This document shows, piece by piece, positions 36,382 to 43,656 of a stretch of 43,783 nucleotides of DNA; the first letter of the stretch is position 1; every line of letters begins with the position of its first letter. Below the pieces are notes generated by a model that saw only the letters and a list, made by a program, of their open reading frames with translations, was not told the origin of the DNA and ran no database searches. This stretch comes from Herbaspirillum frisingense (lineage in GTDB: Bacteria; Pseudomonadota; Gammaproteobacteria; Burkholderiales; Burkholderiaceae_D): the NCBI GenBank assembly GCA_009914615.1, contig WNDX01000014.1:1-43783 (forward strand), in the 5' to 3' direction. Both the position numbers and the translations under genes were made by a program.

Positions 36382-37053
36382 ATGCCTACTGCTTCTGTCC
36401 TTGCCGGCCTGACCATTCTGGTGCTCGGCGAAAGCCATATGAGCCTCGCGGATCATCTCACCGAGCCGCTCAACGCCACCCTCACCCAGCAGGGCGCGAT
36501 CGTGCATTCGATCGGCGCCTGCGGCGCCAGCGCCGGCGACTGGCTGATCACCAAGAAGGTCGATTGCGGCGCCGAGCAGCGCGGCACCGGCAAGATCCAG
36601 ATCAAGGGACGCGACGCCACCACCACGCCGATCGCCGACCTGATCGCCAAGGACAAGCCGGACCTGGTGGTGATGGTCATCGGCGACACCATGGCGTCCT
36701 ACGACAAGCCAGCCTTCCCCAAGGCCTGGGCCTGGCAAAGCGTGACCAGCCTGACCAAGGCGATCGCCGCCACCGGCACCAAGTGCGCCTGGGTCGGCCC
36801 GGCCTGGGGCAAGGCCGGCGGCATGTACCAGAAGAACGATGCGCGCACCCAGCTGATGTCGCAATTCCTGGCCAGCAACGTCGCGCCCTGCACCTATATC
36901 GATTCGCTGACGCTGTCCAAGCCGGGACAGTGGGTGACCACCGACGGCCAGCACTTCACCGTGGCCGGCTACAAGTCCTGGGCCAATGCGATCGGCGAGG
37001 CGCTGGCCAAGCTGCCGCCGGAGGCGCTGAGCAGCAAGGGAGCCAAGAAATGA
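36382..37053 (+). CDS. wssF: SGNH-hydrolase-like protein, WssF-type, of the cellulose acetylation module
   Basis: This 223-residue protein has the four SGNH blocks. GES at residues 16-18 holds the candidate nucleophile Ser18. GACGAS is near 45-50 and VIGDT at 99-103. The catalytic pair D188-x-x-H191 lies in DGQHFTVAGY. Its position between bcsC and the AlgF-like gene matches wssF of SBW25, thought to help supply or handle acyl groups. No signal peptide is evident: the first hydrophobic stretch is the first beta strand of the fold. The stop overlaps the wssG start as ATGA. Esterase versus transferase activity cannot be told from sequence. Confidence 0.82.
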   Translation: MPTASVLAGLTILVLGESHMSLADHLTEPLNATLTQQGAIVHSIGACGASAGDWLITKKVDCGAEQRGTGKIQIKGRDATTTPIADLIAKDKPDLVVMVIGDTMASYDKPAFPKAWAWQSVTSLTKAIAATGTKCAWVGPAWGKAGGMYQKNDARTQLMSQFLASNVAPCTYIDSLTLSKPGQWVTTDGQHFTVAGYKSWANAIGEALAKLPPEALSSKGAKK

Positions 37054-37718
37054 CGCTGGCCCGGCATCTGATCGCCGCCGCCGCGATGCTGGCCGGCATG
37101 CATGCCACGGCCGCTGACATTCCGCTGTATCCCACCGGACCGGCGGAAGATTCGGCGTTCATCCGTTTCGTCAACGGCGGCGCGGAGATGCTGCAGGTGG
37201 TGGCCCAGAAAGGCCAGCCGCCGGTCAAGCTGGACGCGGCCAAGCCGGTGTCGTCCTTCTTCCCGGTCGGCGCCAGCAAGGCCATCCGCGGCACGCTCAC
37301 CAGCGGCGCCCGGAACCTGGAGCTGGCGGTGCAGGCCAAGCCCGGCGAGTTCGCCACGGTGGTGGTGCTGCCCGACGGCAAGGGCATCAAGCAGGTCACC
37401 GTGCATGACATGCCGGACGACTTCAACGGCCTGAAGGCGTCGCTGGCCTTCTTCAATCTCGACGCCGGCTGCGCCAACGCCACCCTGCGTCCGCAAGGCC
37501 GCGCGGCCGATCTGTTCAAGGATGTGACCCAGGGTGGCCTGCAACGGCGTTCGATCAATCCGGTCAAGCTGGCGGTGCAACTGGTATGTGGCAACGCCAA
37601 TGTCGGCCCCGCGCTGGATCTGGGCGAGCTGAAGGCGGGCGAGCGCTATAGCGTGCTGCTGCTGCCGACGGCGGCCGGCCCGCGCCTGGTGGCGGCCACC
37701 GACAACCTGGCCCGCTGA
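37050..37718 (+). CDS. wssG: periplasmic AlgF-family acetylation protein WssG
   Basis: This is an AlgF-family periplasmic protein of 222 residues. AlgF is needed for O-acetylation of alginate, working with AlgI and AlgJ. A signal peptide covers about residues 1-22 (MTLARHLIAAAAMLAGMHATAA). The mature part is a small beta-rich protein (IPLYPTGPAEDSAFIRFVNG at its start). ATG 37050 is fixed by the ATGA overlap with wssF and by the signal peptide, although the frame is open further upstream. wssH starts 18 bases after the stop. Confidence 0.85.
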   Translation: MTLARHLIAAAAMLAGMHATAADIPLYPTGPAEDSAFIRFVNGGAEMLQVVAQKGQPPVKLDAAKPVSSFFPVGASKAIRGTLTSGARNLELAVQAKPGEFATVVVLPDGKGIKQVTVHDMPDDFNGLKASLAFFNLDAGCANATLRPQGRAADLFKDVTQGGLQRRSINPVKLAVQLVCGNANVGPALDLGELKAGERYSVLLLPTAAGPRLVAATDNLAR

Positions 37719-37736
37719 CGGGAACGCGTCGCCGAC

Positions 37737-38930
37737 ATGGTTTTTGCCTCGCTCGAATTCCTGACGCTGTTCCTGCCCGCGTTCCTGCTGGCGTATGCGC
37801 TGCTGCCGCAGCGCTGCCGCAACATGGTGCTGCTGCTGGGAAGCTGGATCTTCTATGGCTGGCTGAGCCCGCTGTTCCTGCTGCTGCACATCGCCCTGGC
37901 CATCGTCGCCTGGCTGGGCGGCCTGCTGGTGGATCGCGCCCGCGAAGGTTCGCGCGGGCGGATGCGCCTGCTGGTGGGACTGATCGTGTTCAACACCGCC
38001 GTGCTGCTCTGGTATAAGTACGCCAACATCGCCGCTGCCAGCGTGGGCGAGCTGATGCGCTACTACGGCGCCATGCCGCTGGAATGGCAGAAGGTCGCGC
38101 TGCCGGCGGGGCTGTCCTTCATCGTGCTGCAGGCGATTTCCTATCTGGTGGATGTGCATCGTCACACCGTGCCGGTAGAGCGCAGCTTCATCAACTACGC
38201 CACTTATATTTCGATGTTCGGCCACTCCATCGCCGGCCCCATCATCCGTTATGACTGGGTGCGGCGCGAGCTGGTGCAGCGCTGGTTCAACTGGCAGAAT
38301 TTCTCGCTGGGCGCGCGCCGCTTCATGGTCGGCATGGGTATGAAGGTGCTGGTGGCCGATACCATGTCGCCGCTGGTGGATGCGGCCTTCCATCTGGATC
38401 ATCCGTCCTTCGTCGATGCCTGGATCGGTTGCCTGGCGTATTCGCTGCAACTGTTCTTCGATTTCTCCGGCTACAGCGCCATGGCCATCGGCCTGGGTCT
38501 CATGCTGGGCTTCCACTTCCCGGAAAACTTCAACCGGCCCTATCTGGCGCGCAGCATCCAGGATTTCTGGCGGCGCTGGCACATCTCGCTGTCGAGCTGG
38601 CTGCGCGACTATCTCTACATCGGCCTGGGCGGCAACCGCCATGGCGTCTGGAAGACCTATCGCAACCTGTTCCTGACCATGGCCATCGCCGGTCTCTGGC
38701 ACGGTGGCGACAGCTGGAATTACCTGCTGTGGGGTTCGGCCCACGGCGTGGCATTGTGCATCGACCGCGCCTGGTCGCGCTCCGGGTTGCCGGGTGTGCC
38801 GCGCGTGCTGGCGCATGTGCTCACGCTGCTGTTCGTCTGCCTGGCGTGGACGCTGTTCCGGGCGCCCGATTTCCACTCCGCCATCACCATGTACGCCGGC
38901 CAGTTCGGCCTGCATGGATGGGCACACTGA
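37737..38930 (+). CDS. wssH: MBOAT O-acetyltransferase WssH (AlgI family), N-terminal piece of a split gene
   Basis: AlgI-type proteins move acetyl groups across the inner membrane for polysaccharide O-acetylation. The product has 397 residues and about ten membrane segments, against 465-520 for intact relatives. The core is complete: DFSGYSAMAIGLGLMLGF, FWRRWHISLSSWLRDYLYI, and the catalytic His322 in AGLWHGG, at the same number as in Pseudomonas AlgI. The frame stops at TGA 38928-38930 (...LHGWAH), just where relatives continue with two more helices. These are found in the next, overlapping frame (38918-39154). One extra G in the GGG run at 38920-38922 would join the two. It may be a real two-gene arrangement, a mutation or a base-calling error. 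Confidence 0.9.
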   Translation: MVFASLEFLTLFLPAFLLAYALLPQRCRNMVLLLGSWIFYGWLSPLFLLLHIALAIVAWLGGLLVDRAREGSRGRMRLLVGLIVFNTAVLLWYKYANIAAASVGELMRYYGAMPLEWQKVALPAGLSFIVLQAISYLVDVHRHTVPVERSFINYATYISMFGHSIAGPIIRYDWVRRELVQRWFNWQNFSLGARRFMVGMGMKVLVADTMSPLVDAAFHLDHPSFVDAWIGCLAYSLQLFFDFSGYSAMAIGLGLMLGFHFPENFNRPYLARSIQDFWRRWHISLSSWLRDYLYIGLGGNRHGVWKTYRNLFLTMAIAGLWHGGDSWNYLLWGSAHGVALCIDRAWSRSGLPGVPRVLAHVLTLLFVCLAWTLFRAPDFHSAITMYAGQFGLHGWAH

Positions 38931-39154
38931 GCGACGCGATGGCGGTGTCGCTGCGGCCGGTGCAAGGGCTGGCGGCGCTGCTGGGCGTGCTTTGCGTGAT
39001 CGCGCCGGTCTGGCAGGATCGCTGCGAACGCCGCCTGGCCGGCAATGCGCTGTTCATCTGGTTCTCCGCACTTTGGCCCGTGGCCGGTTTCCTGCTGTCG
39101 TTCGCGCTGATCGCCAGCCGCGAGACCGTGCCCTTCCTGTATTTCCAGTTCTGA
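38918..39154 (+). CDS. wssH: C-terminal piece of WssH in a shifted frame
   Basis: This 78-residue frame starts ATG 38918 (MGTLSDAMAVSLRPVQGLAA) and overlaps the end of the first wssH piece by 13 bases. It encodes two hydrophobic helices and ends in PFLYFQF, as does Pseudomonas AlgI. Its stop overlaps the wssI start by one base (TGATG), so ribosomes finishing this frame would be placed to start wssI. Codon use and GC pattern look like its neighbours. It could be translated separately by coupling, or be the remainder of one gene after a single-base loss. No classic X-XXY-YYZ slippery site is visible at the junction. Confidence 0.75.
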   Translation: MGTLSDAMAVSLRPVQGLAALLGVLCVIAPVWQDRCERRLAGNALFIWFSALWPVAGFLLSFALIASRETVPFLYFQF

Positions 39155-40305
39155 TGAGGACTCCACCCCATTCCCCGTCCACCGCGCCGGCCCTGCCGGA
39201 CGAATTCGCCGTGCGCGCCAGCCGGCTGGCCGGCTATGCGCTGGCGGCATTGTTGGCGATCGGCCTGGTCTCCTGCGGCTGGCTGCTCTACGCCGGCAAG
39301 ATCGAGCTGCTGCCGCCCAAGCTGAGCCACGATGCAATGCTGCATGGCGAGGTCACCCACAAGATCGCCAGGCAATTGTCCAACGCATGGCTGCCCGAAC
39401 AGGCCGCCAACCTGGAGCGTGGCGCCAGTTGGATCTTGCTCGGCGACACCGGGCCGCGCGTGCGCAGCGGTTGTCCCGGCTGGTTGTTCCTGAACCAGGA
39501 ATTGCAGATCAACCGCCATGCCCAGGCCAATGCGCAGACCAAGGCGAAGGCGGTGATCGAGATTCAACAGCGCCTCCAGCGCCGCGGCATTCAATTGCTG
39601 GTGGCGGTGGTGCCGGACAAGAGCCGCATCGCGGGCGACCGGTTGTGCGGACTGGATCGCCCCGCCGCGTTGGCCACGCGCGCGGTCGAATGGACCACGG
39701 CCTTGCAGCGGGCCGGCGTGCCCGTTCTGAATCTGGCGCCGACCTTGCAGCCGTTGGGCGCTTCGGCCTATCTGCGCACCGACACCCACTGGAATGAAAC
39801 CGGCGCCCGCGCCGCCGCGCACGCGATTGCGCAGCAGGTCGCGACGCTGGGCATCCGGGCCACGCCAGCCAAGCGTTTCGACGTCCACACCAAGGAAGCT
39901 GCACTGCGCCCCGGTGATCTGGTGCACTTGGCCGGCATCAACTGGTTGCCGTTGCGCTGGCAGCCCACGCCTGAGCGCGTGGCGGCGACCGAGGTGAGCG
40001 AGCGGCAAGAGGCGGGGGCGGCCGCCGGCGACAATCTCGACGATCTGTTCGGCGATGACCAGTTGCCCAATGTGGCGCTGATCGGCACTTCCTTCTCGCG
40101 TAACTCTAACTTCACCGGTTTCCTGCAGCTGGCGCTGGGGGCGAAGATAGGCAGTTTCGCCAAGGACGGTGGCGAATTCTCCGGCAGCGCCAACGAGTAT
40201 TTCAGCAATCCCGCCTTCACGCAGACGCCGCCCAAACTGGTGATCTGGGAAATCCCCGAGCGCGATCTGCAGACGCCGTATGAGGCGATCCATTGGGAAA
40301 AATGA
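39154..40305 (+). CDS. wssI: AlgJ/AlgX-family acetyltransferase WssI
   Basis: This is a periplasmic, membrane-anchored SGNH-like acetyltransferase of the AlgJ/AlgX/WssI family, expected to place acetyl groups on the polymer. The 383-residue product has one N-terminal membrane helix (LAGYALAALLAIGLVSCGWLLY). The catalytic Asp210-Thr-His212 lies in RTDTHWNETGA and the nucleophile Ser312 in LIGTSFSRNSN, the family triad. ATG 39154 overlaps the preceding stop as TGATG; the frame is open upstream, but that part is shadow sequence. It is the last recognisable gene of the operon. Confidence 0.88.
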   Translation: MRTPPHSPSTAPALPDEFAVRASRLAGYALAALLAIGLVSCGWLLYAGKIELLPPKLSHDAMLHGEVTHKIARQLSNAWLPEQAANLERGASWILLGDTGPRVRSGCPGWLFLNQELQINRHAQANAQTKAKAVIEIQQRLQRRGIQLLVAVVPDKSRIAGDRLCGLDRPAALATRAVEWTTALQRAGVPVLNLAPTLQPLGASAYLRTDTHWNETGARAAAHAIAQQVATLGIRATPAKRFDVHTKEAALRPGDLVHLAGINWLPLRWQPTPERVAATEVSERQEAGAAAGDNLDDLFGDDQLPNVALIGTSFSRNSNFTGFLQLALGAKIGSFAKDGGEFSGSANEYFSNPAFTQTPPKLVIWEIPERDLQTPYEAIHWEK

Positions 40306-40449
40306 TCAGCCGCCGCGGCCCAGGAAGGTAAGCATTTGATCCCGGCGAGCGCGCATGCCGTCAGGGGTTTGTCAGCGGGTTATGTGATAGTTCGTCAACC
40401 CGAAGCTGGACAGTCAACAACAACGATCTTCGGGATTTGCCTTTGGGAA

Positions 40450-40866
40450 ATGGGGGAGAGAGTGGATCAAGAACAGATGCGTCTGATCGGTTGGCTGGGG
40501 CGGCGCAGCGAGCTGTTGCGGCAGCAAAAGGATGAGGTCTGGGGAAAGCTGATGAGCGCGGCGCCGTCGGAGGCGGGACACGTGACGATCGATAGCCTGT
40601 TTTCGCAGTCGCTGGAGGCTGAGATCGAGTTCTGCCGCGTGACTCGCCTGAAGGCGCATCTGGAAGATGGCGGCAAGCCCCTGCCTTACGACGAGGCGCA
40701 CATCAGTGGCCTGTTCGCGAGCGTCCACAAGGAAGAGGATGCCTTGATCGCGCGTTTCGAAAACTGGAAAGAGAACAAGGCCGGGCCACTGCAGGCTTGC
40801 GTCGATTTCGCTCCCTGGCGCGCGGCCATGGAAGCTTATTTCCATGCTTCGCCGGGAGAAGTCTAA
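40450..40866 (+). CDS. hypothetical protein, unrecognised
   Basis: This protein of about 138 residues matches no family I recognise. It is polar, mostly helical in appearance, with no signal peptide or membrane segment, and rich in Glu/Ala/Arg (EAEIEFCRVTRLKAHLEDGG in the middle). Starts are possible at ATG 40450, GTG 40462 (with GGGGAGAG just before it) and ATG 40477; the frame is open from 40336. It lies 144 bases after wssI in the same direction and ends before two hairpins, so it could be the last gene of the cellulose transcript or separate. Confidence 0.6.
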   Translation: MGERVDQEQMRLIGWLGRRSELLRQQKDEVWGKLMSAAPSEAGHVTIDSLFSQSLEAEIEFCRVTRLKAHLEDGGKPLPYDEAHISGLFASVHKEEDALIARFENWKENKAGPLQACVDFAPWRAAMEAYFHASPGEV

Positions 40867-40879
40867 GCGTCGTCGGCGG

Positions 40880-40900
40880 CCCGCCAGCCAGGCTGGCGGG
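40880..40900. other. GC-rich hairpin after the hypothetical gene
   Basis: CCCGCCAGCC and GGCTGGCGGG form a perfect 10-base inverted repeat around one base. It has no T run and stands just before the terminator. Confidence 0.6.
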
Positions 40901-40904
40901 GATA

Positions 40905-40933
40905 AAAAACCGTGAGTGACTTCACGGTTTTTT
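40905..40933. terminator. bidirectional terminator
   Basis: AAAAACCGTGA pairs with TCACGGTTTTT around a 6-base loop. A and T runs flank both sides. It separates the plus-strand cellulose region from the minus-strand DUF1810 gene. Confidence 0.88.
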
Positions 40934-40953
40934 ATTGCCCGCAGAGATCCGGT

Positions 40954-41415
40954 TCAGCTATCCAGATGGACGCCCTGTTTTTCCACCAATAGCCTCAAGG
41001 TGGCCCGATCCGGTTCGCCGCCGAAGTACAGCGTCAGCGCCGCGGCGAACTCCGGCTGTTGCGGGCCGGCTTCGGCAAACAGCGTCATCGACGAGTGGAA
41101 TTTCATGTCGTCCGGATCGCCGAAGATTGCCTGCGCTGTCCGCTGCGGCTGCGTCTTGTGGACTTCCAGCACCAGCCGCGTGCATTCGATCAGGCGCGAT
41201 CCCAGCACGGGATGGCGAAGATACGCCTGGGCCTCGGCCAGCGAGCGTAGTGCGTAGTGACGCGCGGTCTCGCTGCGACCGAGCCCGGCCAGTTGAGGAA
41301 AGACGAACCACATCCAATGGCTGCGCTTGGCGCCGGCGCGCAGCTCGGCCACGACCTGCTCGAACACCGGCTCCTGCGCATCGACGAAGCGCTGCAGCGA
41401 ATACGGATCGTTCAT
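40954..41415 (-). CDS. DUF1810 family protein
   Basis: This 153-residue soluble protein has the DUF1810 hallmarks: FVDAQEPVFEQVVAELRAGAK near the N-terminus, then SHWMWFVFPQLAGLG, and the FGDPDDMKFHSSMTLF segment. Its function is unknown; family members are cytosolic, calpastatin-annotated in error in some sources. It starts 10 bases after the small lipoprotein gene on the same strand and is probably co-transcribed with it. Confidence 0.9.
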   Translation of the reverse strand: MNDPYSLQRFVDAQEPVFEQVVAELRAGAKRSHWMWFVFPQLAGLGRSETARHYALRSLAEAQAYLRHPVLGSRLIECTRLVLEVHKTQPQRTAQAIFGDPDDMKFHSSMTLFAEAGPQQPEFAAALTLYFGGEPDRATLRLLVEKQGVHLDS

Positions 41416-41425
41416 CTCGGCACCG

Positions 41426-41716
41426 TCAGGCGCCCACCGGCGGCGCGAAATCGCCGTCCTTGCGGCCGGACGGCGGCAACGGCTGAACCGCCGCGGTCAG
41501 GCGCTGGGGCTCGTGCGCCTGGGTGCCGTCGGCCACCACGCTGCTTTCCTGGGCGACCGCCTGCATGTCTTCCTCGTTCAGACGGGCCGGCAGTCCGGAC
41601 AAGGTTTCACCGCGCCGCCGCCTGACCAGTTCGTCCGCCTTGCGCAGCGCCGGCCTGGCGCAGGCCATCACGGCCAGCGAGCCCAGCGCCAGCATGAAGA
41701 GGGATTTCTTTTTCAT
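41426..41716 (-). CDS. small predicted lipoprotein, hypothetical
   Basis: This 96-residue protein starts MKKKSLFMLALGSLAVMACA, a signal peptide with a lipobox-like VMAC, so Cys19 may be lipidated. The rest is polar and Arg/Glu/Pro-rich with no recognised domain. AGGAG before ATG 41716 and a good promoter (TTGCAA-16-GATAAT) upstream support it as a real gene. The DUF1810 gene follows after 10 bases. Confidence 0.72.
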   Translation of the reverse strand: MKKKSLFMLALGSLAVMACARPALRKADELVRRRRGETLSGLPARLNEEDMQAVAQESSVVADGTQAHEPQRLTAAVQPLPPSGRKDGDFAPPVGA

Positions 41717-41751
41717 CGCCGCTCCTGTCGGGTTTCGGTAGGTAGAACTTC

Positions 41752-41779
41752 ATTATCGCCAGGGCGGGGCGGTTTGCAA
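41752..41779 (-). promoter_or_regulatory. sigma-70-type promoter of the small lipoprotein gene
   Basis: On the minus strand TTGCAA (41774-41779) and GATAAT (41752-41757) are 16 bases apart, about 36 bases before the ATG. Confidence 0.6.
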
Positions 41780-41846
41780 TGTCGGACAATTGCGCAATGC
41801 AGCGTCGGCGGCAGGGAGAATGCAAGGCCGAGCTTGCCCGGCGGAT

Positions 41847-42737
41847 TCATTGCGCGTCGGGATGGCAGGCGCGATACATCATCTGGCGCAGCGCGCGATG
41901 GGCGGGGTCGGCGTTGAAGCGCGGATGCCAGGCCTGGGACACGATCACCGGCGGCGTTGGCACCGGTAGCGGCCGCAGTTCCAGCCCGTGGCGAGCACCG
42001 CGCGTGATGCCTTCGGGCAGGGTGGCGATGAGGTCGGTTGCGCGCGCCAACGCCATGGCCTCGGAGAAGGAGGAGGCGACCGCCACGATGCGCCGGCGCA
42101 TCTGCCGTTGCGCCAATTCGTGATCCACCGGGCCGCTCAGCAGGCCGCGTCGCGACACGGTGACGTGGCCATAGGAAGTGAATTGCCGTATGCCCAGCCG
42201 GCGCGAGGCCGCCAGCGGATGGCCGGCGCGGAACATCGCCACGAAGCGGTCGCGCACCAGCGCCTGGCGCACGATCTCCGGCCCCAGGTCGTTGATCACG
42301 CCGATGTCCAGATCGATCGCGCCTTCGCGCAGCGCCGCCACGTCCTGTTGGCCTTGCGGCGCGAAGCGGATGGTCACGCCCGGCATGTGCCGGCCCAGCA
42401 TGTCCAGCAGCGCGGGGCCGAAGGCGCTCACCATGCCGTCGTCGGCGCGGATGGTGAAGACGCGCTCCAGCTTGGCGAGATCCAGTCCTTCGCCGGTGTT
42501 GAGCAAGCCATGCGCTTGCCGCACCAGTTCATGCACGCCCGCGCGCAGCTCTTCGGCGCGCGGCGTGGTCACCAGGCCGCGCCCGGCCCGCACCAGGATG
42601 GGATCGCCCACCATGCGGCGGATGCGGTTGAGGGTGCGGCTCATGGCCGGCACGCTCAGGTCGAGGCGGGCGGCGGCGCCGGTGACGCTGCCTTCGGAAA
42701 GCAGCGCGTCCAGCGCCACCAGCAGATTCATATCCAT
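41847..42737 (-). CDS. LysR-family transcriptional regulator
   Basis: This 296-residue regulator has an N-terminal winged helix-turn-helix (LLSEGSVTGAAARLDLSVPAMSRTLNRIRR, in part) and a C-terminal substrate-binding domain. ATG 42737 (MDMNLLVALDALL) is the usual LysR start; the frame is open to 42842, but that part overlaps the operator and the neighbour's ribosome site. It is divergent from the siderophore-interacting protein gene and probably controls it and itself through the palindrome between them. The inducer is unknown. Confidence 0.92.
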   Translation of the reverse strand: MDMNLLVALDALLSEGSVTGAAARLDLSVPAMSRTLNRIRRMVGDPILVRAGRGLVTTPRAEELRAGVHELVRQAHGLLNTGEGLDLAKLERVFTIRADDGMVSAFGPALLDMLGRHMPGVTIRFAPQGQQDVAALREGAIDLDIGVINDLGPEIVRQALVRDRFVAMFRAGHPLAASRRLGIRQFTSYGHVTVSRRGLLSGPVDHELAQRQMRRRIVAVASSFSEAMALARATDLIATLPEGITRGARHGLELRPLPVPTPPVIVSQAWHPRFNADPAHRALRQMMYRACHPDAQ

Positions 42738-42755
42738 GGATTGCGTCTGGTGCAA

Positions 42756-42786
42756 GTATATGTAGTCATTGCGATCATATACGCAA
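42756..42786. promoter_or_regulatory. palindromic operator candidate between LysR and SIP genes
   Basis: GTATATG (42756-42762) and CATATAC (42776-42782) form a perfect inverted repeat with 13 bases between. TTGCG (42769) and CGCAA (42782) form a second, overlapping pair. The position in a 103-base divergent gap fits a LysR binding site. Confidence 0.55.
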
Positions 42787-42840
42787 GTGTTGCCGATGGT
42801 CAGAATCGATGCATCGTTTCTTCCGCCACAGGAGCACACC

Positions 42841-43590
42841 ATGATGCAGCAAGAACCTCAGCGCCGGCCCAAGCCGATGCGCTTCGAATCGACCGTGCTG
42901 GACGCGATCGACCTCACGCCCGCGATGCGTCGGCTCACGCTGGGCGGCCCGCAGATGGCCGCCTGGCTGGCGCGCGAAAACCCCGAGGCGCCCGCCGCCT
43001 GGGTCAAGCTGTTTCCGCCCGGCCGCGAAGGGCGCGCTTATACGATACGCGGCATCCATCGCGGCATCGGCGCCATCGACATCGATTTCGTCCTGCATGG
43101 CGAGCCTGGCGCGGATGACGGTTCGGTATCGTCCTGGGCCAAGTACGCCCAGCCCGGCGACGGCCTGCAACTGGCGGGGCCGCGCGACGGCGGCTTCCAG
43201 TTGCTGCCGGATTCCGGCTGGCTGTGGCTGGCGGCCGATGCCACGGCGCTGCCGGCGGCCCAGCGCATCCTGCAATCGCTGCCACCGGCATTGCAGGTGC
43301 AGGCGCTGCTGGTGGTGCATGGGGATGAGGAACATCAGCCGTTGCAATGCGCGGCCCGGTTGCAGACCGAGTGGCGCCATGAACTGCAGGCGGCGCAGCG
43401 ACTGGACGCGGGCGATCAGGTGCTGGCGCGCATCTTCAAGCTCAGCGGCCCGGGGCAGGTATGGGCCGCGGGCGAATCCGACTGGGTGCGCGGCTGGCGC
43501 GGTTTCTGGCTGGACGACATGGGCCTGGCGCGCGAACGCGTGGCGGTGAAAGGCTATTGGAAGATCGGCGAGCGCGATCACCGCGGATAG
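42841..43590 (+). CDS. siderophore-interacting protein (SIP family flavin/ferric-siderophore reductase)
   Basis: This cytosolic NAD(P)H/FAD-dependent reductase family releases iron from ferric siderophores (ViuB/YqjH type). The 249-residue protein has the FAD-binding RAYTIR at residues 65-70, and a SIP-type LHGEPGADDGSVSSWAKYAQPGD segment. The C-terminal part ends with KGYWKIGE, the family's closing motif. AGGAG lies seven bases before ATG 42841; ATG 42844 is also possible. No TonB receptor or siderophore gene is next to it in the window. A long hairpin at 43604-43622 follows. Confidence 0.9.
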   Translation: MMQQEPQRRPKPMRFESTVLDAIDLTPAMRRLTLGGPQMAAWLARENPEAPAAWVKLFPPGREGRAYTIRGIHRGIGAIDIDFVLHGEPGADDGSVSSWAKYAQPGDGLQLAGPRDGGFQLLPDSGWLWLAADATALPAAQRILQSLPPALQVQALLVVHGDEEHQPLQCAARLQTEWRHELQAAQRLDAGDQVLARIFKLSGPGQVWAAGESDWVRGWRGFWLDDMGLARERVAVKGYWKIGERDHRG

Positions 43591-43603
43591 GAAGGAAGAA
43601 GCG

Positions 43604-43622
43604 GCTGGCCGTACCGGCCAGC
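43604..43622. other. hairpin after the SIP gene
   Basis: GCTGGCCG and CGGCCAGC form an 8-base stem with a 3-base loop, without a T run. It lies between the SIP stop and the putative intron 3' end. Confidence 0.5.
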
Positions 43623-43656
43623 GCGAAAACGCTGCGGTGAAAAAGGCGCGGCAGGA

